Both the position numbers and the translations under genes were made by a program. Positions 1 through 5,332 of a DNA stretch of 5,332 nucleotides are shown here, piece after piece. The number at the start of each line of letters is the position of its first letter. Within the stretch, counting starts at the first letter, position 1. Where the stretch lies: positions 1-5,332 of the forward strand of contig JAKPSR010000351.1 in assembly GCA_029571425.1 (NCBI GenBank), read 5' to 3'. The notes beneath the pieces were generated by a model that did no database searches, was not told the origin of the DNA, and saw nothing but the letters and a program-made list of their open reading frames with translations. The DNA is from Spirochaetota bacterium (lineage in GTDB: Bacteria > Spirochaetota > Spirochaetia > Treponematales > Treponemataceae).

Positions 1-2
1 CG

Positions 3-1550
3 CTCCGCGACCGCGGCGTTCCGAACCCGACCGAGGACATGGTACGCTCCGCCGTCAAGGCGCAGGCCGGTCAGTACGTGCGCGTCGCCCCTTGGCAGCA
101 TAACCCGGCGAACGACGCCGTCATGTCGGTCGAGATCCTAGCCGACGAGATGCGGGCTTTCCTCTTCGCCATGCCGCCGGGCCCGGGCGGCGCCGACCTC
201 TCCGCCGACATGATCATCGCCTTCCTGAAGAACAACCGGGTCGTCGCCGGCATAGACGAAAAGCGGGTTCAGGAATTCCAGGACAAGCCCGTCTACAAGC
301 AGAATTACCTCGTGGCAGAGGGCATAAAGCCGCAGGACGGGGCCGACGCCAAGATCGTCTACAACTTCGAGACCGACCGCTCGAAGGTACGGCTCAAGGA
401 ATCGGCGAGCGGGAAGGTCGACTTCAAGGAACTTAACCTCGTCCAGAACGTCGTCGAGGGCCAGCCCCTCGCGCAGAAGGTTCCCGCGGAGCGGGGAAAG
501 GGCGGGAAGACCGTCACCGGGAAGTACCTCGAGGCCAAGAACGGCAGGGATATCCCGCTACCCGTCGGGAAGAATACCCGCGTCGCCGAGGACGGGCTAA
601 CCATCGTCGCCGAGATGAATGGGCAGGTCGTCGTCCTCAACAACAAGATCAACGTCGAGCCGATCCTGACGATCGAGGGGGACGTGTCCCTCAAGACCGG
701 CAACGTGATGTTCCTCGGGACCGTCTTCATCAGCGGGAACGTCGAGGACGGGTTCTCAGTCAAGGCGTCGGGCAACATCGAGGTCAAGGGTACCGTCGGC
801 AAGGCCGAGCTCGACGCGGAGGGGGACATCGTCGTCAGCCAGGGTATCGCGGGGAAGGGCGACGGCAGAGTCAGCGCGGGTAAGTCGATCTGGGCGAAGT
901 TCATAGAGAACTGTCGCGTCGAGGCGGGCGAGTTCGTCATCGTCTCGGACGGGATCATCAACTCGCAGGTGAACGCGAACCGGAAGATACTCTGCCAGGG
1001 AAAGCGCGCGGCCATCATCGGCGGGTCCTTGAGCGCCTCGGAGGAGATACACGCCAAGACCCTCGGGAGCGTCGGCGGCGGAAGCGAGACCGTGCTCAAC
1101 GTCGGCTTCGACTCCAAGAGCAAGGATAGGCTCGACGCCCTCGTCGCGCGCAAGCAGGCCGCCGAGCGCCAGCTCGAGGACGTCCAGCTGAACTTCAACA
1201 CCCTGATGAACATGAAGAAGCAGCGGAAGGACTTCCCCGAGGACAAGGAAGAGTCCCTGAAGAAGTACGGCGAGCGGCAATACATACTCCAAACCGAGAT
1301 CGAGGAAGTCGATACCGAGATCAAGCAGATACAGAGTTACCTCAATACCCTGAAGAACCGCGGAAAGGTATCCGCCTCGGTTAAGGTTTTCGCCGGGGTC
1401 AAGATCGTGATCCGAGACGTCACCGAGGAGGTTCGCACCGACTGCAAGGCGACGACCTTCTACCTGGAGAACGGGCTCATTAGGTACGGGAAGTACCAGG
1501 GCCCGGACGACGACATGAAGAGGGTCCCCAGTGGGTATTCAGCCAATTGA
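3..1550 (+). CDS. fapA: FapA/DUF342 family flagellar assembly protein, 5' end cut off by window
   Basis: The reading frame is open to the window edge, and the first ATG (39-41) has no properly spaced Shine-Dalgarno sequence, so the gene most likely starts upstream. Numbering from that ATG, residues 28-200 match the FapA N-terminal region, with conserved GGKTVTGK (155-162) and a PVGKN...EDG...NGQV stretch (175-197). Residues 205-345 are a glycine-rich series of short strands (such as GNVEDGFSVKASGNIEVKG) typical of the DUF342 right-handed beta-helix. Residues 360-440 are a charged coiled coil, followed by a short beta tail (443-485). FapA of Vibrio vulnificus has been tied to flagellation, and in spirochaetes such genes lie near flhF/flhG and the flagellar sigma factor. 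The precise biochemical role is unknown. It heads the visible part of a four-gene operon. Family assignment is secure; the flagellar role is inferred from family and context. Confidence 0.9.
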   Translation, partial: LRDRGVPNPTEDMVRSAVKAQAGQYVRVAPWQHNPANDAVMSVEILADEMRAFLFAMPPGPGGADLSADMIIAFLKNNRVVAGIDEKRVQEFQDKPVYKQNYLVAEGIKPQDGADAKIVYNFETDRSKVRLKESASGKVDFKELNLVQNVVEGQPLAQKVPAERGKGGKTVTGKYLEAKNGRDIPLPVGKNTRVAEDGLTIVAEMNGQVVVLNNKINVEPILTIEGDVSLKTGNVMFLGTVFISGNVEDGFSVKASGNIEVKGTVGKAELDAEGDIVVSQGIAGKGDGRVSAGKSIWAKFIENCRVEAGEFVIVSDGIINSQVNANRKILCQGKRAAIIGGSLSASEEIHAKTLGSVGGGSETVLNVGFDSKSKDRLDALVARKQAAERQLEDVQLNFNTLMNMKKQRKDFPEDKEESLKKYGERQYILQTEIEEVDTEIKQIQSYLNTLKNRGKVSASVKVFAGVKIVIRDVTEEVRTDCKATTFYLENGLIRYGKYQGPDDDMKRVPSGYSAN

Positions 1551-1863
1551 CCTTCAGACCCTCTATACCCAACTCGAGAAGGTCGGTAAGGCACAGGCTC
1601 AGCAGCAGCAGGGCGCCCAGCAAGCCCAAAACTCGCAGATGGACGTGAATCGCCTCAAGGCTGAGGAGCGGCTGTCGAAGGTGCAGGAATCCGACACCGA
1701 CGAGAGGGCAGGTACGGTCCGCGAGCGGGAAGGCGACGGAAAGGGCGACGCGGGCCCTGGCGAGCGGAAGGAACGCCCCGACGGCGAGGGCGCGCCGGCG
1801 GAACCAGACCACGAGGTAATCCGCGACCCAGCCCTCGGCAAGCACATCGACATCAGCGGGTAA
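1531..1863 (+). CDS. Small Gln-rich/charged protein of the flagellar operon, unknown function
   Basis: This encodes 110 residues from a GTG start that overlaps the last 20 bases of fapA. The sequence AAGAGGG at 1518-1524 lies six bases before the GTG and supports this start. The N-terminus (MGIQPIDLQTLYTQLEKVGK) looks structured and helical. It is followed by a Gln/Ala tract (residues 21-36), a short amphipathic helix (37-53) and a long, strongly charged Gly/Glu/Arg/Asp-rich stretch (54-95) that is probably disordered. The C-terminus ends in DPALGKHIDISG. I recall similar head and tail motifs in uncharacterised Treponema proteins placed after fapA, but cannot confirm this here. There is no signal peptide, membrane segment or catalytic motif. 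A linker or adaptor role is possible, but no function should be assigned. The overlap suggests translational coupling to fapA. Confidence 0.82.
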   Translation: MGIQPIDLQTLYTQLEKVGKAQAQQQQGAQQAQNSQMDVNRLKAEERLSKVQESDTDERAGTVREREGDGKGDAGPGERKERPDGEGAPAEPDHEVIRDPALGKHIDISG

Positions 1864-1865
1864 CG

Positions 1866-2495
1866 ATGAATACCGGAACCATAATTTTCATATTCGTGCT
1901 CGAGCTCGTCTCGTTCCCCGTGTTCTTTCTCGTCCTTTCGCGCCGTTTTTCGCGTCGAAGGATACTCGCGGACTTACGGGCCGAGATGGATCGGTTGATA
2001 GCCGATCTTGGCCGCGAGGCCGACCGCGACGTCGCGATCCTGGAGAACCGAATCAAATCCCTTCGGTCCCTGATCGAGGAGGCCGATCGCCGCGTATTGG
2101 TAGCCGAGCGCGAGGAGCGGCGACGGCAGGACTCGGTCGAGATTTCGAAGGCCGCGTTCGGCGCGGCGCAGCGGCCTTCTCGCCCCGAACCGGCCCGCGT
2201 CGTAGACGCGGCTCGTGTCGTAGACGCGGCTCGTCCCGAGCCGCCTCTTCCCGCGGAACAGCCCCGCGTCGTGGACGCGGCACCCGCTCCAGGGCCCGCG
2301 CAGGAGCCGATCACCATCTATACCCGTCCCCGGTTCACCCGCAGCGAAAACCAAATCGAGCCCGTGGTCCCCGTAAAGGAACGGGTCATCGAGCTCGCCC
2401 GCAAGGGCATTTCCGCCGAGATGATCGCGTCGATGGTCTCCCTTTCCCTCGGGGAGGTCGAGCTCATCATCGCGATGAACGTCTCAAGCGAATAG
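1866..2495 (+). CDS. Membrane-anchored coiled-coil protein, SwrB-like layout
   Basis: This encodes 209 residues. Residues 4-25 form one hydrophobic membrane segment, followed at once by RRFSRRR, so the remainder should lie in the cytoplasm. Residues 31-95 are a highly charged heptad-like coiled coil. Residues 101-165 are a Pro/Ala-rich linker with three copies of RVVDAA (111-116, 117-122, 134-139). Residues 169-204 form a compact helical module (ERVIELARKGISAEMIASMV then SLGEVELI) resembling the C-terminal helix-turn-helix-like end of Bacillus SwrB and of the DUF2802/DUF6115-type proteins. SwrB also has an N-terminal anchor and coiled coil, lies beside sigD in the fla/che operon, and promotes basal-body maturation. 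The shared role is inferred from layout and context, not proven homology. The ATG lies two bases after the previous stop and has no clear Shine-Dalgarno sequence, suggesting translational coupling. Confidence 0.87.
   Translation: MNTGTIIFIFVLELVSFPVFFLVLSRRFSRRRILADLRAEMDRLIADLGREADRDVAILENRIKSLRSLIEEADRRVLVAEREERRRQDSVEISKAAFGAAQRPSRPEPARVVDAARVVDAARPEPPLPAEQPRVVDAAPAPGPAQEPITIYTRPRFTRSENQIEPVVPVKERVIELARKGISAEMIASMVSLSLGEVELIIAMNVSSE
2196..2282 (+). repeat. 18-bp in-frame repeats encoding RVVDAA (three copies)
   Basis: Two adjacent 18-base copies (2196-2213 and 2214-2231) differ at one base, the third position of the Arg codon. A third copy at 2265-2282 differs at two or three third-codon positions. 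All encode Arg-Val-Val-Asp-Ala-Ala inside the Pro/Ala-rich linker of the SwrB-like protein. The near identity of copies one and two suggests recent duplication, and the unit is a multiple of three, so changes in copy number would keep the frame. Confidence 0.9.
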
Positions 2496-2519
2496 GGGAA
2501 CGGGTCGATACTGTCATAG

Positions 2520-3341
2520 ATGGTGTCGACCGAAAAAAGATACGCCTTCGATAACTTCCCCGTGCTCCGCGAGGCCCTGCGCCGAGGCGAGACCCTCTAC
2601 CAGGTCAGGCTCTACGCGCAGTCGTCAGCCTTTCTCTCGCGAGAGTCGGCCATCCTGCGCATGGACGTCGTTCTCGCCCTCATCGAAACGAGGTCGACCG
2701 TGATAGACGCCGTGATAAAGACCTCGGACGAGATGGGCTACCTCGTCGTCGTCTGCGCCTCCCCGGCGCGGCCCGAGGGCTTTTCCGCCCTTCTTAAGCG
2801 TAACCTCCCGACGGCCGTGATCGAGGAGGTTTCCGCGCAGTACGCCGAGGAATTCCTGTCGGCGACAGCGGTCAAGGAGCATCTTTCTGGCGACATACCA
2901 TTCGTCGCCTCGATACGGTCGGTTTTCGACTCAAGAAACGCCCTTGTGTCCTTATTGCTTGAGTACCGCGCGCTCGCTGTCGAGTGCGCCCTTGCGGCGC
3001 CGTCCGTCGCTGCCGCGCGCGCGCAAACGGGCCGTTCCTCCGTCTCGGTGTCCCTTCTCGTCTTCGGGAAGGGAAGCGAGGTGTGGGCGATCCCGGAGTT
3101 CCAGGTTTCCCGGATGGGTACACGGCCCGAGGGTGGGTACGAGATCGCCCTCGCCGAGCCCTTCGGGGGCAGCATCGCCTGCGACGACGTATACCTGGTT
3201 AAGGAGATCGACGTCGCGAACGCCCGATTCTCCGGCCGCGACCGGCGCGGGCTCTATCGGGTATCGGCGCCTTCGGGCGACGGCGTGTTTACCTTCTCGC
3301 TCTACGTGCCGGCGTTCGCCGAGGACGCGCGCATCGCGTAG
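2520..3341 (+). CDS. Uncharacterised protein, possible CheA P2-like plus shortened CheW-like domains
   Basis: This encodes 273 residues, with no signal peptide or membrane segment. ATG 2520 is the first possible start because an in-frame TAG lies directly before it at 2517-2519. No good Shine-Dalgarno sequence is present; the nearest purine run, AGGGGA at 2494-2499, is 20 bases away. Residues 24-80 (LYQVRLYA, then an Arg/Ala-rich helix, then LVVVCAS) recall the P2-type regulatory domain of CheA. Residues 175-233 (SLLVFGKGSEVWAIPEFQV, later DDVYLVKEIDV) recall the opening strands and the VDEVLGVEEI-like strand of CheW, but the usual central 'RG..iPVidL' segment between them is missing. There is no HPt histidine and no ATPase motif. 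A chemotaxis scaffold role would fit the motility operon, yet both domain calls rest on faint resemblance by eye. It is the last gene of the operon, 24 bases after its neighbour. That it is a real gene is more certain than its function. Confidence 0.83.
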   Translation: MVSTEKRYAFDNFPVLREALRRGETLYQVRLYAQSSAFLSRESAILRMDVVLALIETRSTVIDAVIKTSDEMGYLVVVCASPARPEGFSALLKRNLPTAVIEEVSAQYAEEFLSATAVKEHLSGDIPFVASIRSVFDSRNALVSLLLEYRALAVECALAAPSVAAARAQTGRSSVSVSLLVFGKGSEVWAIPEFQVSRMGTRPEGGYEIALAEPFGGSIACDDVYLVKEIDVANARFSGRDRRGLYRVSAPSGDGVFTFSLYVPAFAEDARIA

Positions 3342-3355
3342 CCAGAAACGCAAAG

Positions 3356-3390
3356 AAAAAGCCCGCCGGCGATTGCCTGGCGGGCTTTTT
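3356..3390. terminator. Bidirectional intrinsic terminator between convergent genes
   Basis: A perfect 12-bp stem pairs 3356-3367 (AAAAAGCCCGCC) with 3379-3390 (GGCGGGCTTTTT). The loop 3368-3378 can close further by three pairs (GGC/GCC) around GATT. The A-run on the left and T-run on the right give a U-tract in either direction. It lies 14 bases after the operon's last stop codon and 25 bases beyond the stop of the converging barrel gene, so it can serve both. Confidence 0.95.
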
Positions 3391-3415
3391 AGTTTTCGCG
3401 ACAGAAACTCAGTCG

Positions 3416-4276
3416 TTACATCTGAATGCGCGCGCCTAGGTTTGCTCCCCAGTTGCCGCTGATGAAGTTATACATCCCCTTGAAGTCGATCTTGAGGAGC
3501 GCGATGTTCAGCGAGAACCCGCCGTAGGCTCGGGCGCCGATCGGGTTGTCTGTCTTTGACCCGGAATCGATCGCGACGTCGTAGCTCGCCTCCGAGATAG
3601 AATAGGACACGCCTGCGCCGACGTAGGGCGTCACGATAAGGAAGCTCTTCGAGAGTTGGGCGCGGAGGTCGAACACGTGGGCGCTCGCCACGAGGGTAAG
3701 GTCTTCCTTTAGAGTTCCGTACGCGGGATCGATTCCGAACAGGGAGTTCGCGTCGAACACGTAGCCCAACTCGAACTTGGTGTAGGAATAGGCGAGGCCG
3801 ATGCTGAGGTCCGGTTTCACGATACCCCCGTCGATCAGGGCATAGCGGACATCGGCGCCGAAGGTGATGAAGTTGAGGGTAACGCCCATCAGCTCGACCT
3901 CGGGCGACATGCCGAACCGCACGCCGATGTCGAAGGGAAGGATGAACCCGCCGATGCGGCCCTCGATAGCGAAGTTAGGAAGGTAGAGGGTGTCAACGTC
4001 GAGGTCGAGGCCCGCCATCTCGACCGCGTCAGAGAGGCTCTCGGCCGGAAGGGGTGTCACGCCGGCCGATACGCCGACGCCAAAATGCGGGGGTACTGAG
4101 AGAAGCTGGCCGATGTACGCCTTTGACCAGGTACCGCCAACGACCGCGCTATCGGGAAGATTCTCGTTAAGGTCTACGAGAAAATCGTCAAGGGCGCCGG
4201 TGAACTCCGCGCGGGTTTGGGCGACAGCGCCGAAGGCGACGAACACAAGGGCAATGACGACGATGAGCTTTTTCAT
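3416..4276 (-). CDS. Exported protein, probable outer-membrane beta-barrel
   Basis: This encodes 286 residues. Residues 1-19 are a clear Sec signal peptide (MKK, hydrophobic core, then AVA before Q20), fitting signal peptidase I; there is no lipobox cysteine. After a short helical stretch (23-40), the mature part is dominated by alternating hydrophobic/polar strands rich in Gly, Tyr and Phe (about 64-73, 101-121, 132-147, 155-173, 193-227, 247-286) separated by Asp/Gly/Pro turns, as in outer-membrane barrels of about 10-14 strands. The last residue is Met, not the C-terminal Phe common in other Gram-negative bacteria. The start at 4276 is chosen because it gives the signal peptide and has GGAGG (4285-4281) four bases before it. 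The frame stays open to 4438, but that would run through the promoter and tRNA. The specific family and substrate are unknown; a porin or small-solute channel is possible. Confidence 0.88.
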   Translation of the reverse strand: MKKLIVVIALVFVAFGAVAQTRAEFTGALDDFLVDLNENLPDSAVVGGTWSKAYIGQLLSVPPHFGVGVSAGVTPLPAESLSDAVEMAGLDLDVDTLYLPNFAIEGRIGGFILPFDIGVRFGMSPEVELMGVTLNFITFGADVRYALIDGGIVKPDLSIGLAYSYTKFELGYVFDANSLFGIDPAYGTLKEDLTLVASAHVFDLRAQLSKSFLIVTPYVGAGVSYSISEASYDVAIDSGSKTDNPIGARAYGGFSLNIALLKIDFKGMYNFISGNWGANLGARIQM

Positions 4277-4278
4277 AA

Positions 4279-4285
4279 CACCTCC
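4279..4285 (-). promoter_or_regulatory. Ribosome binding site of the barrel gene
   Basis: On the minus strand GGAGGTG precedes the ATG at 4276 closely. It is the strongest Shine-Dalgarno sequence in the window and fixes the start at the signal peptide rather than at upstream in-frame codons. Confidence 0.85.
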
Positions 4286-4310
4286 ACGGAGTCGGAGACT
4301 CTCGCATAAT

Positions 4311-4339
4311 AGTATAATCCCTCCAAGTCCAAAAATCAA
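4311..4339 (-). promoter_or_regulatory. Sigma-70-type promoter of the barrel gene
   Basis: Reading the minus strand, TTGATT (4339-4334) and TATACT (4316-4311) are separated by exactly 17 bases. Transcription would begin near 4304, giving a leader of about 28 bases that holds the GGAGG site. There is no flagellar-sigma motif, so the gene looks constitutively transcribed apart from the motility operon. Confidence 0.75.
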
Positions 4340-4372
4340 GAAAGCGCGACGGGGTTGATTTCGGAAAGGTTC

Positions 4373-4401
4373 TTGACTTTTTTTCCCGTACCGGGTATAA
4401 A
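4373..4401 (+). promoter_or_regulatory. Sigma-70-type promoter of the tRNA-Phe gene
   Basis: TTGACT (4373-4378) and TATAAA (4396-4401) are 17 bases apart, each one base from consensus. The start would fall near 4408, only a few bases before the mature tRNA 5' end at 4412, so the leader is very short. The -35 box lies 33 bases from the -35 box of the divergent barrel-gene promoter. Confidence 0.85.
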
Positions 4402-4411
4402 TCCTCATCCT

Positions 4412-4484
4412 GCCGTTGTAGCTCAGTTGGTAGAGCAATGGACTGAAAATCCATGTGTCGACAGTTCAATTCTGTCCGACGGCA
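4412..4484 (+). tRNA. tRNA-Phe (anticodon GAA)
   Basis: A full cloverleaf is visible. The acceptor stem pairs 4412-4418 with 4477-4483 (one G-U pair). T8 and A9 are followed by the D-arm 4421-4436 (GCTC/GAGC, loop AGTTGGTA). The anticodon stem is 4438-4442/4450-4454 with loop CTGAAAA, placing anticodon GAA at 4445-4447. The variable region is five bases (4455-4459) and the T-arm is 4460-4476 (GACAG/CTGTC, loop TTCAATT). The discriminator is A4484. The next bases are CTA, so the CCA end is not encoded and must be added after transcription. Confidence 0.97.
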
Positions 4485-4486
4485 CT

Positions 4487-4519
4487 AGGCCACCTTCGTA
4501 CGGGTGGCCTTTCTTCTTT
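4487..4519 (+). terminator. Intrinsic terminator after tRNA-Phe
   Basis: AGGCCACC (4487-4494) pairs perfectly with GGTGGCCT (4503-4510) around an eight-base loop that contains CGTACG. A T-rich tail, TTCTTCTTT, follows at 4511-4519. The tail is interrupted by C at two places, so termination may be incomplete. This bears on expression of the next gene, which starts 14 bases further on. Confidence 0.85.
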
Positions 4520-4521
4520 AC

Positions 4522-4527
4522 AAGAGG
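4522..4527 (+). promoter_or_regulatory. Ribosome binding site of the TIR-like/ankyrin gene
   Basis: AAGAGG ends six bases before the ATG at 4534 and decides this start. It lies immediately after the terminator's T-tract, outside the hairpin stem. Confidence 0.75.
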
Positions 4528-4533
4528 CAGCGA

Positions 4534-5332
4534 ATGAGAATCCTGCTCTTCCATAACGCGAAGGACGCGGACGCCGCGCGGCATCTCGCCGAGATGATCG
4601 AGGCACACGAGTGCCAGGTCTCGCTTGCCGACTCGGCTTCGGTCTGGGACGTATCGCGCCATAAAACGCCCGTCAACCTACTAGAGGGTGTTTCCCACGC
4701 CCTTTTCCTGGTCTCGGACGATCCCGTCGACGTTTCCGCCTTCCTCTTTTTCTGGGGTTTTTGCCTCGGGCGCGGATTGCCCGTCCTCCTGTTCGTGCGG
4801 GCGAAGTCCGCCACGATACCGGAGGGGCTGAGGCGACTCGGCATCGTCCTCGAGCCCGAGTCCTTCGAGGACTATTTCCTCGCCGAGCGAGAGCATTACC
4901 TAACGAGAAAACGAAAGGAGCGCGCGAGGGCGGAGCTCCTCGAGCGCGGGATTTCCTGTTACGAGGAGAATTTCGTCGCGATCGTTAACTCCGGTGACGC
5001 CGAGGCGGTTCGGCTCTTTCTCGAGGCAGGATTCGAGCCGAGTACGGCGGACACGAAGGGAACGCCGCTCCTTTCGCTCGCCGTGCGCGCGCATTTCCAC
5101 GAGGTCGTCGCCATGCTGATCGACGCTGGCGCGGAGGTAAATCGTCAATCGGGCGACCGACACTACTCGCCGCTGATGGACGCGGCCCAGAAGGGCGACG
5201 GCGAGATGGTGCGTCTCCTGATCGAGCGCGGCGCAGACGTGAACCTTCGGAGCAAGGACGGGCAAACGGCCCTCGTTATCTGCGCGGGAAGGGGGGACGT
5301 CCCGATGGCGCGCCTTCTCGTCTCGGCGGGCG
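4534..5332 (+). CDS. TIR-like domain plus ankyrin-repeat protein, 3' end cut off by window
   Basis: The frame is open from ATG 4534 through the window end (266 residues visible, no stop). Residues 1-115 look like a TIR-type fold: an opening strand and loop LLFHNAKDADAARHLAEMI like the 'SYSHKD..iA..L' start of TIR domains, a strand ALFLVSDD (57-64), and FWGFCLGRGLPVLLFV (73-88) matching the 'ELGYALxxGKPVIPV' region. The catalytic Glu expected there aligns with Phe73, so NADase activity is doubtful. Residues 116-140 are a charged helical linker with TRKRKERARAE. Ankyrin repeats follow: about 144-174 (SGDAEAVRLFLEAGFEP), 175-208 (HEVVAMLIDAGAEVN), 210-242 (GEMVRLLIERGADVN) and 243 onward (RGDVPMARLLVSAG). 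There is no signal peptide, so it is probably cytoplasmic and binds proteins. Ankyrin repeats are certain; the TIR-like call is probable. The lack of room for a promoter after the tRNA terminator suggests readthrough. Confidence 0.88.
   Translation, partial: MRILLFHNAKDADAARHLAEMIEAHECQVSLADSASVWDVSRHKTPVNLLEGVSHALFLVSDDPVDVSAFLFFWGFCLGRGLPVLLFVRAKSATIPEGLRRLGIVLEPESFEDYFLAEREHYLTRKRKERARAELLERGISCYEENFVAIVNSGDAEAVRLFLEAGFEPSTADTKGTPLLSLAVRAHFHEVVAMLIDAGAEVNRQSGDRHYSPLMDAAQKGDGEMVRLLIERGADVNLRSKDGQTALVICAGRGDVPMARLLVSAG

Noticed and set aside
359..1324. Long minus-strand open frame (321 codons) opposite fapA, and another at 756-1292
   Set aside because: Antisense open frames are common opposite G+C-rich genes. 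The products are low-complexity Ser/Pro/Leu-rich with no recognisable domain, while the plus strand encodes a clear FapA protein.
1853..2354. Minus-strand open frames opposite the SwrB-like gene
   Set aside because: They are Arg/Ser-rich shadows without ribosome binding sites, largely products of the repeat and G+C bias.
3391..3409. Second small hairpin AGTTT/AAACT beside the terminator
   Set aside because: The five weak pairs around a nine-base loop are likely by chance and are not needed for termination.
2944..3462. Plus-strand open frame of 172 codons across the end of the operon
   Set aside because: It is an Arg/Ser/Pro-rich shadow in another frame that runs through the bidirectional terminator into the convergent gene.
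4277..4438. N-terminal extension of the barrel gene to an ATG at 4438
   Set aside because: It would run through the tRNA and both promoters, while a strong ribosome binding site and a signal peptide sit at 4276.
4412..4534. Integration site (att) at tRNA-Phe
   Set aside because: No integrase gene and no second copy of the tRNA 3' end appear in the window, and the downstream gene shows no obvious change in base composition.
4355..4537. Plus-strand open frame of 60 codons over the tRNA
   Set aside because: Its product contains VAQLVEQWTENPCVDSSIL-like text, a well-known false translation of tRNA genes.

Overview
The window looks like a G+C-rich spirochaete chromosome, probably from the Treponema/Spirochaeta side. 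I judge this from the FapA (DUF342) protein, which reads like the Treponema form, and from the small proteins that follow it, which resemble uncharacterised genes of the spirochaetal flagellar region. Species cannot be named from the sequence alone.

Bases 1-3341 hold a tight plus-strand run of four genes: the 3' part of fapA (truncated by the window start); a 110-residue Gln-rich/charged protein whose GTG start lies inside the fapA end; a 209-residue protein with an N-terminal membrane anchor, coiled coil and C-terminal helical module, laid out like SwrB of Bacillus; and a 273-residue protein that may combine a CheA P2-like and a shortened CheW-like domain. Overlaps and gaps are -20, +2 and +24 bases, so this is very probably one operon linked to flagellar assembly and motility control. 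A strong hairpin at 3356-3390 with an A-run before it and a T-run after it can stop transcription from both sides.

Bases 3416-4276 hold a minus-strand gene for a 286-residue exported protein, probably an outer-membrane beta-barrel, convergent with the operon. It has a good ribosome binding site and a near-consensus sigma-70-type promoter. Back to back with that promoter is another near-consensus promoter, reading right into a tRNA-Phe(GAA) gene (4412-4484) followed by a hairpin terminator.

From 4534 to the window end runs an open plus-strand gene: a TIR-like N-terminal domain joined to ankyrin repeats. It begins only 14 bases after the terminator T-tract of the tRNA, and the usual TIR catalytic glutamate appears to be missing. 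This gene, the possible CheA/CheW-derived protein and the SwrB-like protein are the parts most worth a second look. No CRISPR array, insertion sequence, rRNA or origin is visible, and no stretch over 300 bases lacks a gene.
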